Shown: in pieces, positions 54,404-64,000 of the stretch
Position numbering within the stretch: position 1 is the stretch's first letter
Layout of the letters: each line of letters opens with the position of its first letter
From: Roseateles oligotrophus
GTDB lineage: Bacteria; Pseudomonadota; Gammaproteobacteria; Burkholderiales; Burkholderiaceae_C
Direction: 5' to 3'
NCBI RefSeq assembly: GCF_025717515.1
Contig: NZ_JAJIRN010000002.1
Coordinates: 124,001 to 188,000, forward strand
Length of the DNA: 64,000 nucleotides
Translations under genes and position numbers: made by a program
The notes under the pieces: model-generated
Database searches by the model: none
What the model saw: the letters and a program-made list of their open reading frames with translations, nothing else
What the model was told of the DNA's origin: nothing

Positions 54404-54736
54404 ATGAACGCCTACTTTGACAATGCCGCCACGCCCTGGACCGAGTTGGGCGACGGCATACGCCGCAAGATCGTCGGCCACACGCCCGAGTTGATGTCGG
54501 TGCTGGTGCAGTTTGATCTGGGCGCCGTCGGCACCGTGCATGCGCATGACGAACATGACCAAATTGCCTTTGTGATCAGCGGCGAGTTTGAGGCCGAGGT
54601 CGGCGGGGTCAAAAAAATCTTGCGAGTCGGCGACGCCTTCATCGCCCCGCGATTGACAACTCACGGCGTGGTCGCGCTTGCCGCCAACAGCACCCTCTTG
54701 GATCAGTTTTCTCCCCGCCGCGAGGATTACCTCTAA
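54404..54736 (+). CDS. kdgF: Cupin KdgF, unsaturated-uronate linearising enzyme
   Basis: A 110-residue single cupin that speeds conversion of 4,5-unsaturated galacturonate to the open-chain 5-keto-4-deoxyuronate used by KduI. The size and sequence match KdgF: VHAHDEHDQIAFVISGEFE (about 44-62; metal His residues and Gln), VGDAFIAP, then THGVVAL and the PRREDYL tail. I start at the ATG at 54404, where the homology begins, although the AGGAG is 11 bp away. It is divergent from kduI. Confidence 0.9.
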   Translation: MNAYFDNAATPWTELGDGIRRKIVGHTPELMSVLVQFDLGAVGTVHAHDEHDQIAFVISGEFEAEVGGVKKILRVGDAFIAPRLTTHGVVALAANSTLLDQFSPRREDYL

Positions 54737-54924
54737 GCAGCCTCCCCCGGTCCGGCGCACTGCAGTGCTGAGGCCGAATGAAGTATTCACAGCGCCCTGC
54801 GCGCGCTGCCTCGCTCCGTACCACCGGTCTACAAGCGTGCAAAGACACGTCAAAACGGGCACCCCAGCTTTGTGCGCCGCCTCTGCCTGCGGCGCACTCT
54901 TTGAACAACAGCAGGAGACAAACC
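54737..54924. other. Leader of TonB receptor 3
   Basis: No clear promoter or palindrome; neither the AATCA-N6-TGATT nor the KdgR box occurs here. It ends in GCAGGAGACAAACC before the receptor ATG. Receptor 3 may therefore be transcribed with kdgF from the KdgR-controlled promoter. Confidence 0.45.
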
Positions 54925-57915
54925 ATGCAAGCTCAGCTCGACAAAAACGTTAGCAAGCACCGCAACAAATTCCGTCCCAATGCCCTCGTCATGTCGGTCA
55001 TTTCGATGGCGGTTTTGAGCGCGATCGGCAGCGCTCAAGCGCAAGAAGCGCCCAAGCCAGCGCCCGCCGCCGAGGCCAGAAAGCCCGAATCGCTTGACAC
55101 CATCTCGGTGACCGGCTTTCGCGCCTCCTTGGAGACGGCCTTGCGCGCCAAGCGCGACGAAAACAGCATCGTTGACGTCATCAAGGCCGAGGACATGGGC
55201 AAGTTCCCAGACACCAATTTGGCCGAGTCGCTGCAACGCGTTCCCGGCGTGGTGATCGACCGTGACGCCGGTGAAGGCCGCTCCATCACCGTACGCGGTT
55301 TGGGGCAAGACTTCACCCGCGTGCGCATCAATGGCATCGAGGCGCTGGCCACCACCGGCGGCACCGACAGCTCGGGCGGCGCCAACCGTTCACGCGGCTT
55401 TGACTTCAACGTCTTTGCGGCCGACCTGTTCAGTTCGCTGACCGTACGCAAGAGCAGCTCCGCCGATATCGACGAAGGATCGCTGGGCGCCACGGTTGAC
55501 CTGCAAACGACCCGCCCCCTGGACCTCAAAGCAGGTTTCACCGGTGCCATGTCGATCAAGGGCATGTACAACGACCTGTCCGGCAAAACCACGCCCAAGG
55601 CCTCCTTCCTGCTGTCGAACACCTTCGCCGACAAGAAAATTGGTGTTCTGTTCTCGGGCGCTTATTCCAAACGCGAGGTCTTGGAAGAAGGCTTCAGCAC
55701 CGTGCGCTGGGACAACGGCATCTCCTCAGGCGGCTGGTGCCCGCCGCAAGGCGCAACCCTCGCCGCTGGCACCACGCTGCCTACGGGCTCTACCGCGACG
55801 ACCTGCGGCCCGGCCGCCAACGGTGTGCCTCGGCTGGCCAATACCCCCGCCAACCAAGCCGCCTACCAGGAGGCCAGCAAAGCCGAGAACTTCCACCCCC
55901 GCCTGCCGCGCTATGGCCGTCTGACCCACGACCAAGAACGCCTGGGCCTGACCGGCTCCTTCCAGATCAAGCCGGCCGAAGGCACTTTGGTCACCGTCGA
56001 CATGCTCTACTCCAAGCTCGACGCAACCCGCAAGGAAGACTTCCTCGAAGCAATCTCCTTCAGCCGCTCCTTGTCGCAGGGCGGTAAGCCTCAGACCAGC
56101 GTGCTGGCGACCGAATATGCACCCAACGGCGCCCTGCTCTACGGCAAGTACAACGGCGTCGATATCCGCTCGGAGTCGCGTTTCGATCAGCTGTCCACCA
56201 CCTTCACCCAGCCCACTTTGACGCTGGAGCAGGACCTGACCGATACCTTGAAGCTCAACGCCAAGTTCGGCCGTGCCACCTCCAAGTTCAGGAACCCGAT
56301 CCAGACCACCACCACCTTGGATGCCGCCAATGTGCAGGGTTATGAGATGGACTTCCGCAATAGCGACCGCCTGCCCGTCCTGAACTACGGCTCGCTCAAC
56401 CCGTCCGATCCGAATGGGGCCTTGAAGGTCATCGGTGTGCCGGTCGGCTCGGCCAGCATCAGCAACTTCACCCCCAGCGAAGTGCGTATCCGCCCGAACG
56501 GCACCACCAATACCAATGACCTGGCGCATTTGGATCTGGCCTGGGAGCTCAATGACAAGCTGACGCTGAAAGTCGGCGGCGACTACAAGAAGTTCAAGTT
56601 CGAGACCTATGAGGCACGCCGCACGGTCGAAACCATGAACACGCCGCCTGCCTCCGTGCCGCTAGGCAATCTGGTCACCAGCTTGAGCGGTTTCGGCAAA
56701 GGCCAAAACCTGCCCGCCGGCACCGTCACCAGCTGGGTGCTGCCCGACCTGAACGCCATCAGCAGCGCCTACGATATCTATTGCAACTGCCTGAAAACCG
56801 GCGCGGCCGGCGGCCCCGGTGACTACACGCTGACATCCATCACCAACAGCAACGCGCGCGGCAACAACCGCACGGTGACCGAAACCGACAGCGGTGGCTT
56901 CGCAATGGCGGACTTCACCACCGATCTTGGCGGCATCCCGCTGCGCGGCAACGTCGGCGTGCGCTATGTGAAGACCAAGATGAACGCGGATGGCTATCTG
57001 GCCACGGCCGGTGGCACCGCGGTCACCGCAGAAAACAGCTATGACGACTGGCTGCCCGCGATGAACGTGGCCGCCAACCTGAGCAAGAACTTGATCCTGC
57101 GCGGCGCCGTCGCCAAGGTCATGTCCAGGCCTCAGTTGGCCAACCTGAGCCCGGGCGGCACACTCAGCACCACCGGCACCTTGAGCTATACCGGCGGCAA
57201 CCCGCTGCTCAAGCCCTTCCGCGCCGACACCTTCGACACCAGCCTCGAGTGGTACCACGAGAAGAACGCCTTCGTCGGCCTGGGTCTGTTCCAGAAGAAC
57301 ATCAAGACCTATATCCAGACCGTCAAGACCAATGTGCCGTACAACCAGACCGGCTTGCCGATGTCTTTGTTGCCGGCGGGCATGACAGGCGAGGAAGTCT
57401 TCGCGGTCTCAGCACCTATCAACACCAACGGCGGCAAGCTCAGCGGCTTCGAGCTCAATATCCAGCAGCCCTTCAGCTTCCTGCCCGGCTTCGGCAAGAA
57501 CTTTGGCGCGCTGTTCAACTACACCTATGTGAAGTCGCAGATCGAGTACGTCGTCTCCCCCACCAGCACGGCCACGATCACCGACGATCTGATCAACTTG
57601 TCGCCGCGCAGCTACAACGCCACGCTGTATTACGACGACGGCACCTTCAGTGCACGGGTGTCGGGCTCGGCGCGTGAGGCCTATCTGACCCGCGTGCCAG
57701 GGCAGAACAACAACGATGTCGAAGGCAAGAACAAGACCTTCAACGTTGATGCGTCGATCTCCTACAAGGTCAATGACAAGCTTGATATCACCCTGGAAGG
57801 CGTCAACCTGACCAACCAGCCCAATGATCAATACATCAGCAGCCAGCGCGACAGCGTGGTGGTCAATAACGTGACCGGGCGTGAGTACCTGATCGGCTTT
57901 CGCTACAAGTTCTAA
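54925..57915 (+). CDS. TonB-dependent receptor 3
   Basis: Outer-membrane receptor of 996 residues with a signal peptide (about 1-37). Its plug (about 56-165) reads SIVDVIKAEDMGKFPDTNLAESL, then ITVRGLGQDFTRVRING, followed by a barrel ending in FRYKF. It belongs to the same broad Caulobacter/Xanthomonas type as receptors 1 and 2 but differs from them. Its position after kdgF and apparent sharing of the KdgR-controlled promoter suggest oligogalacturonide import, feeding the Tog importer. GGAG is 8 bp before the ATG. Confidence 0.95.
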   Translation: MQAQLDKNVSKHRNKFRPNALVMSVISMAVLSAIGSAQAQEAPKPAPAAEARKPESLDTISVTGFRASLETALRAKRDENSIVDVIKAEDMGKFPDTNLAESLQRVPGVVIDRDAGEGRSITVRGLGQDFTRVRINGIEALATTGGTDSSGGANRSRGFDFNVFAADLFSSLTVRKSSSADIDEGSLGATVDLQTTRPLDLKAGFTGAMSIKGMYNDLSGKTTPKASFLLSNTFADKKIGVLFSGAYSKREVLEEGFSTVRWDNGISSGGWCPPQGATLAAGTTLPTGSTATTCGPAANGVPRLANTPANQAAYQEASKAENFHPRLPRYGRLTHDQERLGLTGSFQIKPAEGTLVTVDMLYSKLDATRKEDFLEAISFSRSLSQGGKPQTSVLATEYAPNGALLYGKYNGVDIRSESRFDQLSTTFTQPTLTLEQDLTDTLKLNAKFGRATSKFRNPIQTTTTLDAANVQGYEMDFRNSDRLPVLNYGSLNPSDPNGALKVIGVPVGSASISNFTPSEVRIRPNGTTNTNDLAHLDLAWELNDKLTLKVGGDYKKFKFETYEARRTVETMNTPPASVPLGNLVTSLSGFGKGQNLPAGTVTSWVLPDLNAISSAYDIYCNCLKTGAAGGPGDYTLTSITNSNARGNNRTVTETDSGGFAMADFTTDLGGIPLRGNVGVRYVKTKMNADGYLATAGGTAVTAENSYDDWLPAMNVAANLSKNLILRGAVAKVMSRPQLANLSPGGTLSTTGTLSYTGGNPLLKPFRADTFDTSLEWYHEKNAFVGLGLFQKNIKTYIQTVKTNVPYNQTGLPMSLLPAGMTGEEVFAVSAPINTNGGKLSGFELNIQQPFSFLPGFGKNFGALFNYTYVKSQIEYVVSPTSTATITDDLINLSPRSYNATLYYDDGTFSARVSGSAREAYLTRVPGQNNNDVEGKNKTFNVDASISYKVNDKLDITLEGVNLTNQPNDQYISSQRDSVVVNNVTGREYLIGFRYKF

Positions 57916-57946
57916 GCGTCGAGTCGCTTAGCGCAGCAAAGCCAAA

Positions 57947-57983
57947 AGGGGTGCGAGTGCAAGCTTGGCACCCTTTTTTTTTT
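57947..57983 (+). terminator. Intrinsic terminator after TonB receptor 3
   Basis: GGGTGC (57949-57954) pairs with GCACCC (57968-57973), extended by an AAAA/TTTT pairing with one bulged G, and followed by ten T (57974-57983). Strong rho-independent terminator. Confidence 0.9.
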
Positions 57984-58033
57984 GCCGCCTGCGGGCCCTG
58001 AAGAGAGGCCTCGGCAGACGCTTTGGAGATCCC

Positions 58034-58903
58034 ATGTCGAACGATTTGTCCGCAGACCTGGCCAAGTCCAGCGAGCGGCGCGCGATATTGCAGCAATGTT
58101 GCGCGCTGGCTTTGGCGGTCGGTGCTTGCGCCTGCCCGCCCGCTTGGGCTGCAGCCGATTTACCCCTCGTCAACCCGCCATCGCCACCACCCGCTCCGCC
58201 GCCGCTGGCCACCGTCCACCCTGCCCTGCATCTGGCCGGCGACTCCACCATGGCGGACAAGCCGCTGGCGCCACCTAACCCCGAACGCGGCTGGGGCCAA
58301 ATGTTTCGCGAGCGGGTCAAAGAGCCGGCTCGCATCGTCAACCACGCGGTCAATGGCCGCAGCAGCAAGAACTTTCAGGACGAAGGCCGCTGGGCTCATC
58401 TGCTGGGGCAACTGCAGCCGGGTGACTTTGTGCTGATCCAGTTCGGTCACAACGACGCAAAAATAGAGGACCCGGCACGCTACGCCGCCGCGCACGGCGC
58501 CTACCGCGACAACCTGCGGCTGTTCGTGCGCGATGTGCGTGCACGCGGCGCCACGCCCTTGCTGGCGACCTCCTTGATGCGGCGCGAGTTTGACGCCGCC
58601 GGCCGTTTGAAAGACACGCATGCCGACTACCCGGTCGTGATGCGGGAAGTCGCCGCTGAATTGGAGGTGCCCTTGCTGGACTTGCACCGTGCCAGCGCGG
58701 TACTGCTGAACGCGCTCGGCCCGGCTCAATCCGAACCCCTGTTTCTCTGGGCCAAGCCCGGTGAGTTTGAACGTTACCCGGCGGGCAAGCAAGACAACAC
58801 CCATTTCAGCGAAGCCGGTGCACGCGCCATGGCCGGCCTGGCCGAACAAACGCTGCGGCTGCAACACCATCCGCTCTGCACCTGGTTGAAAGCCGCTGTC
58901 TGA
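58034..58903 (+). CDS. Rhamnogalacturonan acetylesterase, CE12
   Basis: An exported SGNH esterase of 289 residues that deacetylates RG-I. The signal peptide (to about 43) is followed by a Pro-rich linker (about 48-62). Blocks: GDST (about 72-75), [10 protein letters not shown] (about 102), FGHND (about 137), and canonical D-x-T-H (DNTH, about 257-260). GGAG precedes the ATG at 58034. Single-domain, in contrast to the double gene at 37649. Confidence 0.9.
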   Translation: MSNDLSADLAKSSERRAILQQCCALALAVGACACPPAWAAADLPLVNPPSPPPAPPPLATVHPALHLAGDSTMADKPLAPPNPERGWGQMFRERVKEPARIVNHAVNGRSSKNFQDEGRWAHLLGQLQPGDFVLIQFGHNDAKIEDPARYAAAHGAYRDNLRLFVRDVRARGATPLLATSLMRREFDAAGRLKDTHADYPVVMREVAAELEVPLLDLHRASAVLLNALGPAQSEPLFLWAKPGEFERYPAGKQDNTHFSEAGARAMAGLAEQTLRLQHHPLCTWLKAAV

Positions 58904-58955
58904 GGTCTACAGCCTTGCCCTCCCACCAACACCATCAACGACGAGATCAGCCCGC

Positions 58956-61028
58956 ATGAAATCCCACCAGCTTTTCGCCAGGGCGCTGGCTTTGGGCGCA
59001 CTCATGCTCCTGAGCAGCAGCACTGCATTTGCACAAGCAGAGGACAGCGAGCCTACCGAGCAGTCGACCGTGCAGGCCTCGCAGCCAAGCAGCAGCCCGA
59101 GCGCAAAGAAGCTGCCGGCCCAGACCATAGAAGATTTCGCGCGCGCACCCTTGCTGCAGCATGTGCAGCTATCTCCCGATGGCAAACAAATTGCCGCCGT
59201 CCTCAACCAAGGCAAGCTCAGTGTGCTCGTGACCCGCCCTGTCAAGGGCGGCACCTTCAAGCAACTGATGGCCAGCGACAATCTGGAGTACCAGTTCAAC
59301 TGGCTGCGCTGGGTCAACGCCGATCGTTTGGTGGTCAGCTTGCGCTACCCCAGCACGCGCCAAGTGAGCTGGTTCAGCAGCGCCGACAGCATGGAATCGC
59401 GTCTCTTGGCGGTCAACGCCGATGGCTCTCGCCTGATCAATCTCAGCCGAATGCGGGGCCAAGAAGACATCGCTCAAGCGCTCGACCAAGCGGTGGTGAT
59501 TGACTGGTTGGCCGACGATGGCCATCACATCCTGATGAGCCAGCCGAACGCCAAATTCAGCGGCGCGCCCGCCGTCTTCAAAGTCAATGTCGACACCGGC
59601 GCGCGGCAATTGCTGCGCGATTCCATGAACGACATCCTCACCTGGGTCACCGATGCTCAACATCGTGTGCGGGTCGGCGTCAGTTTCACCGAGGGCAGAC
59701 AATCGCTTTGGGTGAGCGACCCCGAAGGCAAGACGTGGCGGCTGGCTCGAAGCTTCGGCTTGCTGGATTCGGCGCGCATCACACCCTTGGGCTTCGGCCT
59801 TGATCCGCAGACGCTCTATGTCATTGCCATGCATGAAGGCTTCCAAGCCATCCACACCATGGATCTGAGCGATCCGGCATTGCCGCTGAGTTTGAAGTTC
59901 CAGCAAAAAGCCAGCAGAGACTTGGACGGCCACCTGCTGTATTCCAGCAAGACCGGTGAGGCGGTGGGCTTCGTCTCCAACGGCCAGAATGCTGGCGCCT
60001 ACTTTTGGAGCGAGGACCACAAAGCCTTGGTGGACCGCATAGACAAAGCCTTGCCCAAACGCGCCAATCGCATCGTGCAATTGGTGGACCAAGATGATGT
60101 CTACCTGCTGCGCTCTTTCGGCAACGGCAAGCCCGGTGAATACATGGTCGGTCAGCGCAGCAAGGGCGCATTGGCGGTGCTGGCCGAGCTCAACGCGCAG
60201 CTCGACCCAGAACATCTGGCCTTGAAGCGCAGCATCCGCTTCAAGGCCCGCGACGGCCTGCCTTTGCAGGCCTACTTGAGCCTGCCGCGCGGCGTGCCGA
60301 GCAAGGGGCTGCCGCTGGTGGTGTTGCCGCATGGCGGCCCGCAAGCATCGACCGGCAGCGAGTTCGAAACCTGGCCCGCCTTTCTGGCGGAGCGGGGATA
60401 CGCGGTCTTGCAGGTCAATTTCCGCGGCTCCACCGGCTTTGGTCAGGCCTTTATGGAGGCTGGCCTCAAGCGCTGGGGCCTGGAGATGCAAGATGACCTC
60501 AGCGACGGCGTTGCGGAACTGGTCAAACGCGGTACGGTCGATCCGCAACGCGTGGCGATTGTCGGCGCCAGCTATGGCGGCTATGCCGCCTTGATGGGGG
60601 TGGTCAAAGCCCCGCAGCAATACCGCGGCGCCTTCGCTTTTGCGCCACTCACCGATCTGGTCGAGTACGCGCGCGAGATCGCGAACAACCGTGTGTGGAT
60701 CAGCACCCATGCGCTTGAGCGGCAGATCGGCAGCCTGGCCTCCGACCGGGCTCGCCTTGAAGCCACTTCACCAAGGCTGCAAGCGGCCAAGATCGAAGTC
60801 CCGGTGGTGCTGGTGCACGGCACGCTGGACCGCCAAACCCCTTACGAGCACAGCGTCTGGATGGCCGACGCACTCAAGGCCGCCGGCAAAGACTATCGCT
60901 TCATCAGCCAAGACCGCGGCGACCATCAACTGAGCCACCAGCCCTACCATCTGCAACTGCTGCAAGAGCTGGATGCTTTCTTGCTGAAGGTCTTGGGCCC
61001 CGGGGCGATGCCGCAGGCCAAACCATAG
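58956..61028 (+). CDS. Exported S9-family (prolyl-oligopeptidase-like) peptidase
   Basis: A 690-residue serine hydrolase: signal peptide (about 1-26), a low-complexity Ser/Gln linker, an N-terminal propeller (about 55-410), then an alpha/beta-hydrolase domain (about 420-685). The catalytic Ser is in GASYGGY (residue 539), the Asp in GTLDRQTP and the His in RGDHQLSH near residue 653. Such enzymes are dipeptidyl or acylaminoacyl peptidases. No direct pectin role is visible; it may mark the edge of the locus or help with cell-wall protein. Confidence 0.88.
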   Translation: MKSHQLFARALALGALMLLSSSTAFAQAEDSEPTEQSTVQASQPSSSPSAKKLPAQTIEDFARAPLLQHVQLSPDGKQIAAVLNQGKLSVLVTRPVKGGTFKQLMASDNLEYQFNWLRWVNADRLVVSLRYPSTRQVSWFSSADSMESRLLAVNADGSRLINLSRMRGQEDIAQALDQAVVIDWLADDGHHILMSQPNAKFSGAPAVFKVNVDTGARQLLRDSMNDILTWVTDAQHRVRVGVSFTEGRQSLWVSDPEGKTWRLARSFGLLDSARITPLGFGLDPQTLYVIAMHEGFQAIHTMDLSDPALPLSLKFQQKASRDLDGHLLYSSKTGEAVGFVSNGQNAGAYFWSEDHKALVDRIDKALPKRANRIVQLVDQDDVYLLRSFGNGKPGEYMVGQRSKGALAVLAELNAQLDPEHLALKRSIRFKARDGLPLQAYLSLPRGVPSKGLPLVVLPHGGPQASTGSEFETWPAFLAERGYAVLQVNFRGSTGFGQAFMEAGLKRWGLEMQDDLSDGVAELVKRGTVDPQRVAIVGASYGGYAALMGVVKAPQQYRGAFAFAPLTDLVEYAREIANNRVWISTHALERQIGSLASDRARLEATSPRLQAAKIEVPVVLVHGTLDRQTPYEHSVWMADALKAAGKDYRFISQDRGDHQLSHQPYHLQLLQELDAFLLKVLGPGAMPQAKP

Positions 61029-61060
61029 ATTCAGGCTGCCAAAGAAAGCTCGGGGCGGCC

Positions 61061-62320
61061 CTAGTCGTTCTTGAGAGGTGTGAACGTGCTCGCCCCGCAG
61101 GCTTGCTGCGGGGCCTGCTCCAGGCGTCTGAATTGCCCATCCAGCCAATCAAAAGCGGCTTGCTGCTGCGGTGCCGTGAATTCGTGTCCGCCGGGCCAAA
61201 CGCAAGTCTGCAACTGCTCGACGGCACCATAGGCCGACCAGACCTGCGCCATCTTGGCGAACGCTTGGCTCACCGAAGCGAGCGGAAACAAGGCATCCTG
61301 TGCCCCCGCATACAACAGCATGGGCTTGGGCGCCGCCAAGGCGGCCACATCGGGGTAGTCCAGGTAACGCGCCAAATAGGGGTGCAGCATGGCGAAGCTG
61401 GACTGACCCTTGAGCTGGTTATTGCCCGGCACCATCAAGCCTTGCAGACCAGCCATCCAGTTGACGGCAATGCTGGCCGTCACCGCGTCGGACAAGGCTG
61501 CCACCTGCCAAGCCCGCTGCGCGCCCATCGAAAAACCAAGCGCCGCAATATGGCGAGCGTCAACCTCGGGCATCTCTGCCAGAAACTTCGCCGCCCGTAT
61601 ATCTTCGGTCGCGATCAACGCGGCCCAGGAGCTGCCCAGATTGAACAGATTGGCCGCCAGCGCTTGTTGCGAATCACGCTCAAAGCCCGCGCCAGAGCGG
61701 TCACTCCAACCCAGCGCATCGACTGCCAAGACCACATAGCCCCGCTTGGCCAATTCGTCGCCGGGGTAGCGGCCAGAAAAGTAACGGCCAGCCCATGCGG
61801 CAGCCGCGCGTTCACGGGCCTCGTCGCCCCAAGGCTGGATCAGTTTTTCTTTGCCGATATCAAAACGCGCGCCGTGGTCATGCAAGGCCAAGACGGCCGG
61901 AAACGGCCCCTTGCCTTTTGGCAGCAGCAACAAGGCCGCGACACGGCTATCTGCGCTGACGTTGAACTCCAGCTTGCGGGCAACATAGCTGCCGCGGTCC
62001 TGCTCTTCAATCACGTGGGCCGAGAACGGGGTCAGGTCTTGCCCTGGCAACAACATCAATTCACGCGCCTTGCGCAAGCCCGCCTGGGTCCAGGCCTGGG
62101 GCTTCGCGTGATGCTCTTTCGTCCAGCCCAGACTGAAATCCAGTCTGTCGCGCAGCTGTTGGTGGAAAACCGGCAACTGGCTTTCAGGGGCGAGCAATCC
62201 AGGGTTCTGAAAATTGGCCTGGGCCAGGCCGCTTTGAAGCAGGGCTAACGAGGGCAAGGCCAGGGCCGCTGATCGCCAAAGACGCAAGATCTGACCCTTC
62301 CCTGCGTTAAAACTACACAT
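61061..62320 (-). CDS. Exported alpha/beta hydrolase (dienelactone-hydrolase/acetyl-esterase-like)
   Basis: A 419-residue protein with a signal peptide (hydrophobic about 15-34). The alpha/beta fold has an oxyanion-side [13 protein letters not shown] (about 148), nucleophile Ser in GFSMGAQ (about 261-267), Asp in GAQDALFP (about 340) and His in WPGGHEFT (about 380). It resembles the Abhydrolase_7/acetyl-xylan-esterase group. A role in removing esters from plant cell wall is plausible but unproven. It is convergent with the S9 peptidase. The start ATG has no strong ribosome site. Confidence 0.78.
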   Translation of the reverse strand: MCSFNAGKGQILRLWRSAALALPSLALLQSGLAQANFQNPGLLAPESQLPVFHQQLRDRLDFSLGWTKEHHAKPQAWTQAGLRKARELMLLPGQDLTPFSAHVIEEQDRGSYVARKLEFNVSADSRVAALLLLPKGKGPFPAVLALHDHGARFDIGKEKLIQPWGDEARERAAAAWAGRYFSGRYPGDELAKRGYVVLAVDALGWSDRSGAGFERDSQQALAANLFNLGSSWAALIATEDIRAAKFLAEMPEVDARHIAALGFSMGAQRAWQVAALSDAVTASIAVNWMAGLQGLMVPGNNQLKGQSSFAMLHPYLARYLDYPDVAALAAPKPMLLYAGAQDALFPLASVSQAFAKMAQVWSAYGAVEQLQTCVWPGGHEFTAPQQQAAFDWLDGQFRRLEQAPQQACGASTFTPLKND

Positions 62321-62493
62321 GCTTGGCCGCCCTCATGTTTCCACCCAAATTTGCCTTCTCCATCAAGCCTGTCTGGCGCTATGCTGGCGCGAGCATACCG
62401 TGGGCTCGTCCGGTAAGAAGAACCGTGGCAAGAGCGGATTGTTCGAACACAAAAAAATGCGTCATCACGGCGCTGATGAGAACGGAGACTGAC

Positions 62494-64000
62494 ATGGGAT
62501 CTGGCAGCAATATCAAAATCGGTACCCGCTTAGGTTTGGCGTTTAGCGCGGTGCTGTTGATCACGGCTTTGATTGCGGGCATTGGCGTCTGGCGACTCGG
62601 CACACTCAAGGCCGCAGCCCATGACTTGGCCACCACCGAGATGGACCGCAGCACCTTGGCCGCGCGCTGGTCGGCCAATATCAACTTGAACTGGGTGCGC
62701 ACCTCGGCCGCCTTGTTTGCCAGCGACGCCGCTTATGTCAAGGCCTTGCAAGCCGACATGGAAACCACCTCCAAGCTGATAGGCGAGACTCAAAAGCAGT
62801 TGGAGCCCTTGATTACCGACGCCAAGGGCAAAGACTTGCTGGCCGAAATCAGCAAGGCGCGCGAGGTGTACCGCGGGCCACGCAGCGAATTGATGAAAAA
62901 GAAACTGGCGGGTGAAGATGTGGCCGAAACGGTCAAGTCAACTTTGCAACCCTTGGCGACTACCTATTTGGCCGCACTCGACAAGCTCGATCAGCATATG
63001 GATCAGATGCTGAGCAAGAGCCAGGCCGAAACCAATGCCGTCGCGCAGGCCGGCCAATGGATCTTGGGTCTGGGTGCAGTTTTGTCCTTGGGCCTGGGTC
63101 TACTGTTTGCCCTTTTTTCAACAAGATCGATCACGCGCCCGATCAGCCAAGCGGTATCTTCGGCTCAAGCGATCAGCGACGGCGACCTGTCCGTCAGCAT
63201 TGCCGCGCAGGGCAGTGACGAGTCCGCGCAGATGCTGCAAGCGCTGCTGGCCATGCGAGATAAATTGGCCCATATCGTCGGCGAGGTCAGGGAAAACGCC
63301 GAAGGCGTCTCCACCGCCAGCGCCGAGATTGCGCAGGGCAATCATGATTTGAGTGCGCGCACCGAGATGCAGGCCAGCGCCATCCAGCAGACGGCGGCGT
63401 CGATGGAAGAGTTGAGCGCCACCGTCAAGCAAAACGCCGAGAACGCGCGCCAAGCCAACCAGATGGCGGCAACGGCGTCCAGCGTAGCCATCAAGGCCGG
63501 CGATGTGGTGAACGAAGTGGTCGAGACGATGAAGGGCATCAACGACAGCTCCAAGCGCATCGCCGACATCATCAGCGTGATCGACGGCATCGCCTTCCAG
63601 ACCAATATCCTGGCGCTCAATGCCGCCGTCGAGGCGGCGCGGGCCGGCGAGCAAGGGCGCGGCTTTGCGGTGGTGGCGTCCGAGGTGCGCAGCCTGGCGG
63701 GGCGTTCGGCCGAGGCCGCCAAGGAGATCAAGTCCTTGATCAGCACCAGCGTCGAGCGGGTCGAGCTGGGCAGCAGCTTGGTCGACCGGGCAGGTGTGAC
63801 GATGACCGAGGTGGTGGCCTCGATCCAAAAAGTTACCCACATCATGGGCGAGATCAGCGCCGCCAGCAGCGAGCAAAGCTCGGGCGTCGCGCAGATCGGC
63901 GGTGCGGTACAACAAATGGATCAAGTGACCCAACAGAACTCCGCCTTGGTCGAAGAGATGGCCGCAGCGGCTAGCAGCTTGCGCACCCAAGCTCGAGCCT
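62494..64000 (+). CDS. Methyl-accepting chemotaxis protein (3' end outside window)
   Basis: Open to the window edge, 502 residues visible. TM1 is about 13-34, then a four-helix periplasmic ligand domain (about 35-185; [20 protein letters not shown]), TM2 about 188-208, HAMP about 210-262, then the signalling coiled coil with its hairpin tip near 364-400 ([20 protein letters not shown]). Probable methylation-site Gln/Glu pairs ([10 protein letters not shown], about 308) are visible. GGAGACTGAC precedes the ATG. It senses an unknown small molecule; its place beside the pectin locus hints at sugar acids but is not evidence. Divergent from the esterase. Confidence 0.95.
   Translation, partial: MGSGSNIKIGTRLGLAFSAVLLITALIAGIGVWRLGTLKAAAHDLATTEMDRSTLAARWSANINLNWVRTSAALFASDAAYVKALQADMETTSKLIGETQKQLEPLITDAKGKDLLAEISKAREVYRGPRSELMKKKLAGEDVAETVKSTLQPLATTYLAALDKLDQHMDQMLSKSQAETNAVAQAGQWILGLGAVLSLGLGLLFALFSTRSITRPISQAVSSAQAISDGDLSVSIAAQGSDESAQMLQALLAMRDKLAHIVGEVRENAEGVSTASAEIAQGNHDLSARTEMQASAIQQTAASMEELSATVKQNAENARQANQMAATASSVAIKAGDVVNEVVETMKGINDSSKRIADIISVIDGIAFQTNILALNAAVEAARAGEQGRGFAVVASEVRSLAGRSAEAAKEIKSLISTSVERVELGSSLVDRAGVTMTEVVASIQKVTHIMGEISAASSEQSSGVAQIGGAVQQMDQVTQQNSALVEEMAAAASSLRTQARA

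Noticed and set aside
54778-54924. Longer N-terminus of TonB receptor 3 from an upstream ATG
   Set aside because: The extra 49 residues are polar and would place the signal peptide internally; the ATG at 54925 has a good ribosome site.
59169-60710. 513-codon minus-strand frame opposite the S9 peptidase
   Set aside because: Composition is Gly/Ala/Gln/Val-rich, as in antisense frames; the S9 catalytic triad is on the plus strand.
1-64000. CRISPR arrays, tRNA genes, complete insertion sequences, riboswitches
   Set aside because: None seen: no regularly spaced repeats, transposase frames, tRNA-like cloverleafs or recognisable riboswitch cores in the intergenic regions I read.

Overview
The window is GC-rich DNA that reads like a Burkholderiales betaproteobacterium of the Roseateles/Paucibacter/Rhizobacter sort. 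This is inferred from codon use, Caulobacter/Xanthomonas-type TonB receptors without SusD partners, a PEP-CTERM protein and a chemoreceptor; no rRNA or housekeeping marker confirms it. I see no rRNA, tRNA, CRISPR array or intact insertion sequence.

Almost everything from about 1.2 to 62 kb is one pectin locus, mainly for rhamnogalacturonan I (RG-I) with a homogalacturonan arm. Region 1 (1.2-16.2 kb) is the L-rhamnose module: rhamnulokinase and a DeoR regulator on the minus strand, divergent from a tight plus-strand operon of a RhaD aldolase/dehydrogenase fusion, RhaI isomerase, a leaderless GH28, RhaM mutarotase, a GH2 of beta-glucuronidase type, a PL26/YetA-like lyase, an esterase, a GH43 lipoprotein and a DUF6250 protein. 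Region 2 (16.2-25.8 kb) has a PL11 RG lyase divergent from an operon of a BNR-type lipoprotein, GH105, GH35, DUF2264 and DUF4861 proteins. Region 3 (25.8-37.5 kb, minus strand) holds two TonB-dependent receptors, a second GH43-like lipoprotein, a Sel1-repeat protein and a periplasmic PL22-like propeller. Region 4 (37.6-43.8 kb, plus strand) has a double-headed CE12 esterase and two PL4 RG lyases around a PEP-CTERM protein. A 0.77-kb scar with gene remnants follows.

Region 5 (44.5-54.7 kb) is the oligogalacturonate arm: KdgR (IclR), CE8 pectin methylesterase, cytoplasmic PL22 Ogl, a Tog-type ABC importer, KduD, KduI and, divergently, KdgF. Region 6 (54.9-62.3 kb) has a third TonB receptor, another CE12 esterase, an S9 peptidase and an exported alpha/beta hydrolase. 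The window ends inside a methyl-accepting chemotaxis protein.

The genes fit one scheme. Surface and periplasmic lyases and esterases cut and deacetylate RG-I, TonB receptors import oligomers, and side-chain enzymes (GH35, GH43, GH2) trim them. GH105 and GH28 release rhamnose and uronates. RhaM, RhaI, kinase and RhaD convert rhamnose to DHAP and lactaldehyde or lactate. The Tog importer, Ogl, KdgF, KduI and KduD turn oligogalacturonides into 2-keto-3-deoxygluconate; its kinase and aldolase are not here.

Two regulatory signals stand out. A palindrome AATCA-N6-TGATT occurs twice in the rhamnose divergent promoter and again, in an identical promoter layout, before two TonB receptors; this points to a DeoR regulon linking rhamnose to polymer uptake. 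A site matching the enterobacterial KdgR box lies between kduI and kdgF.
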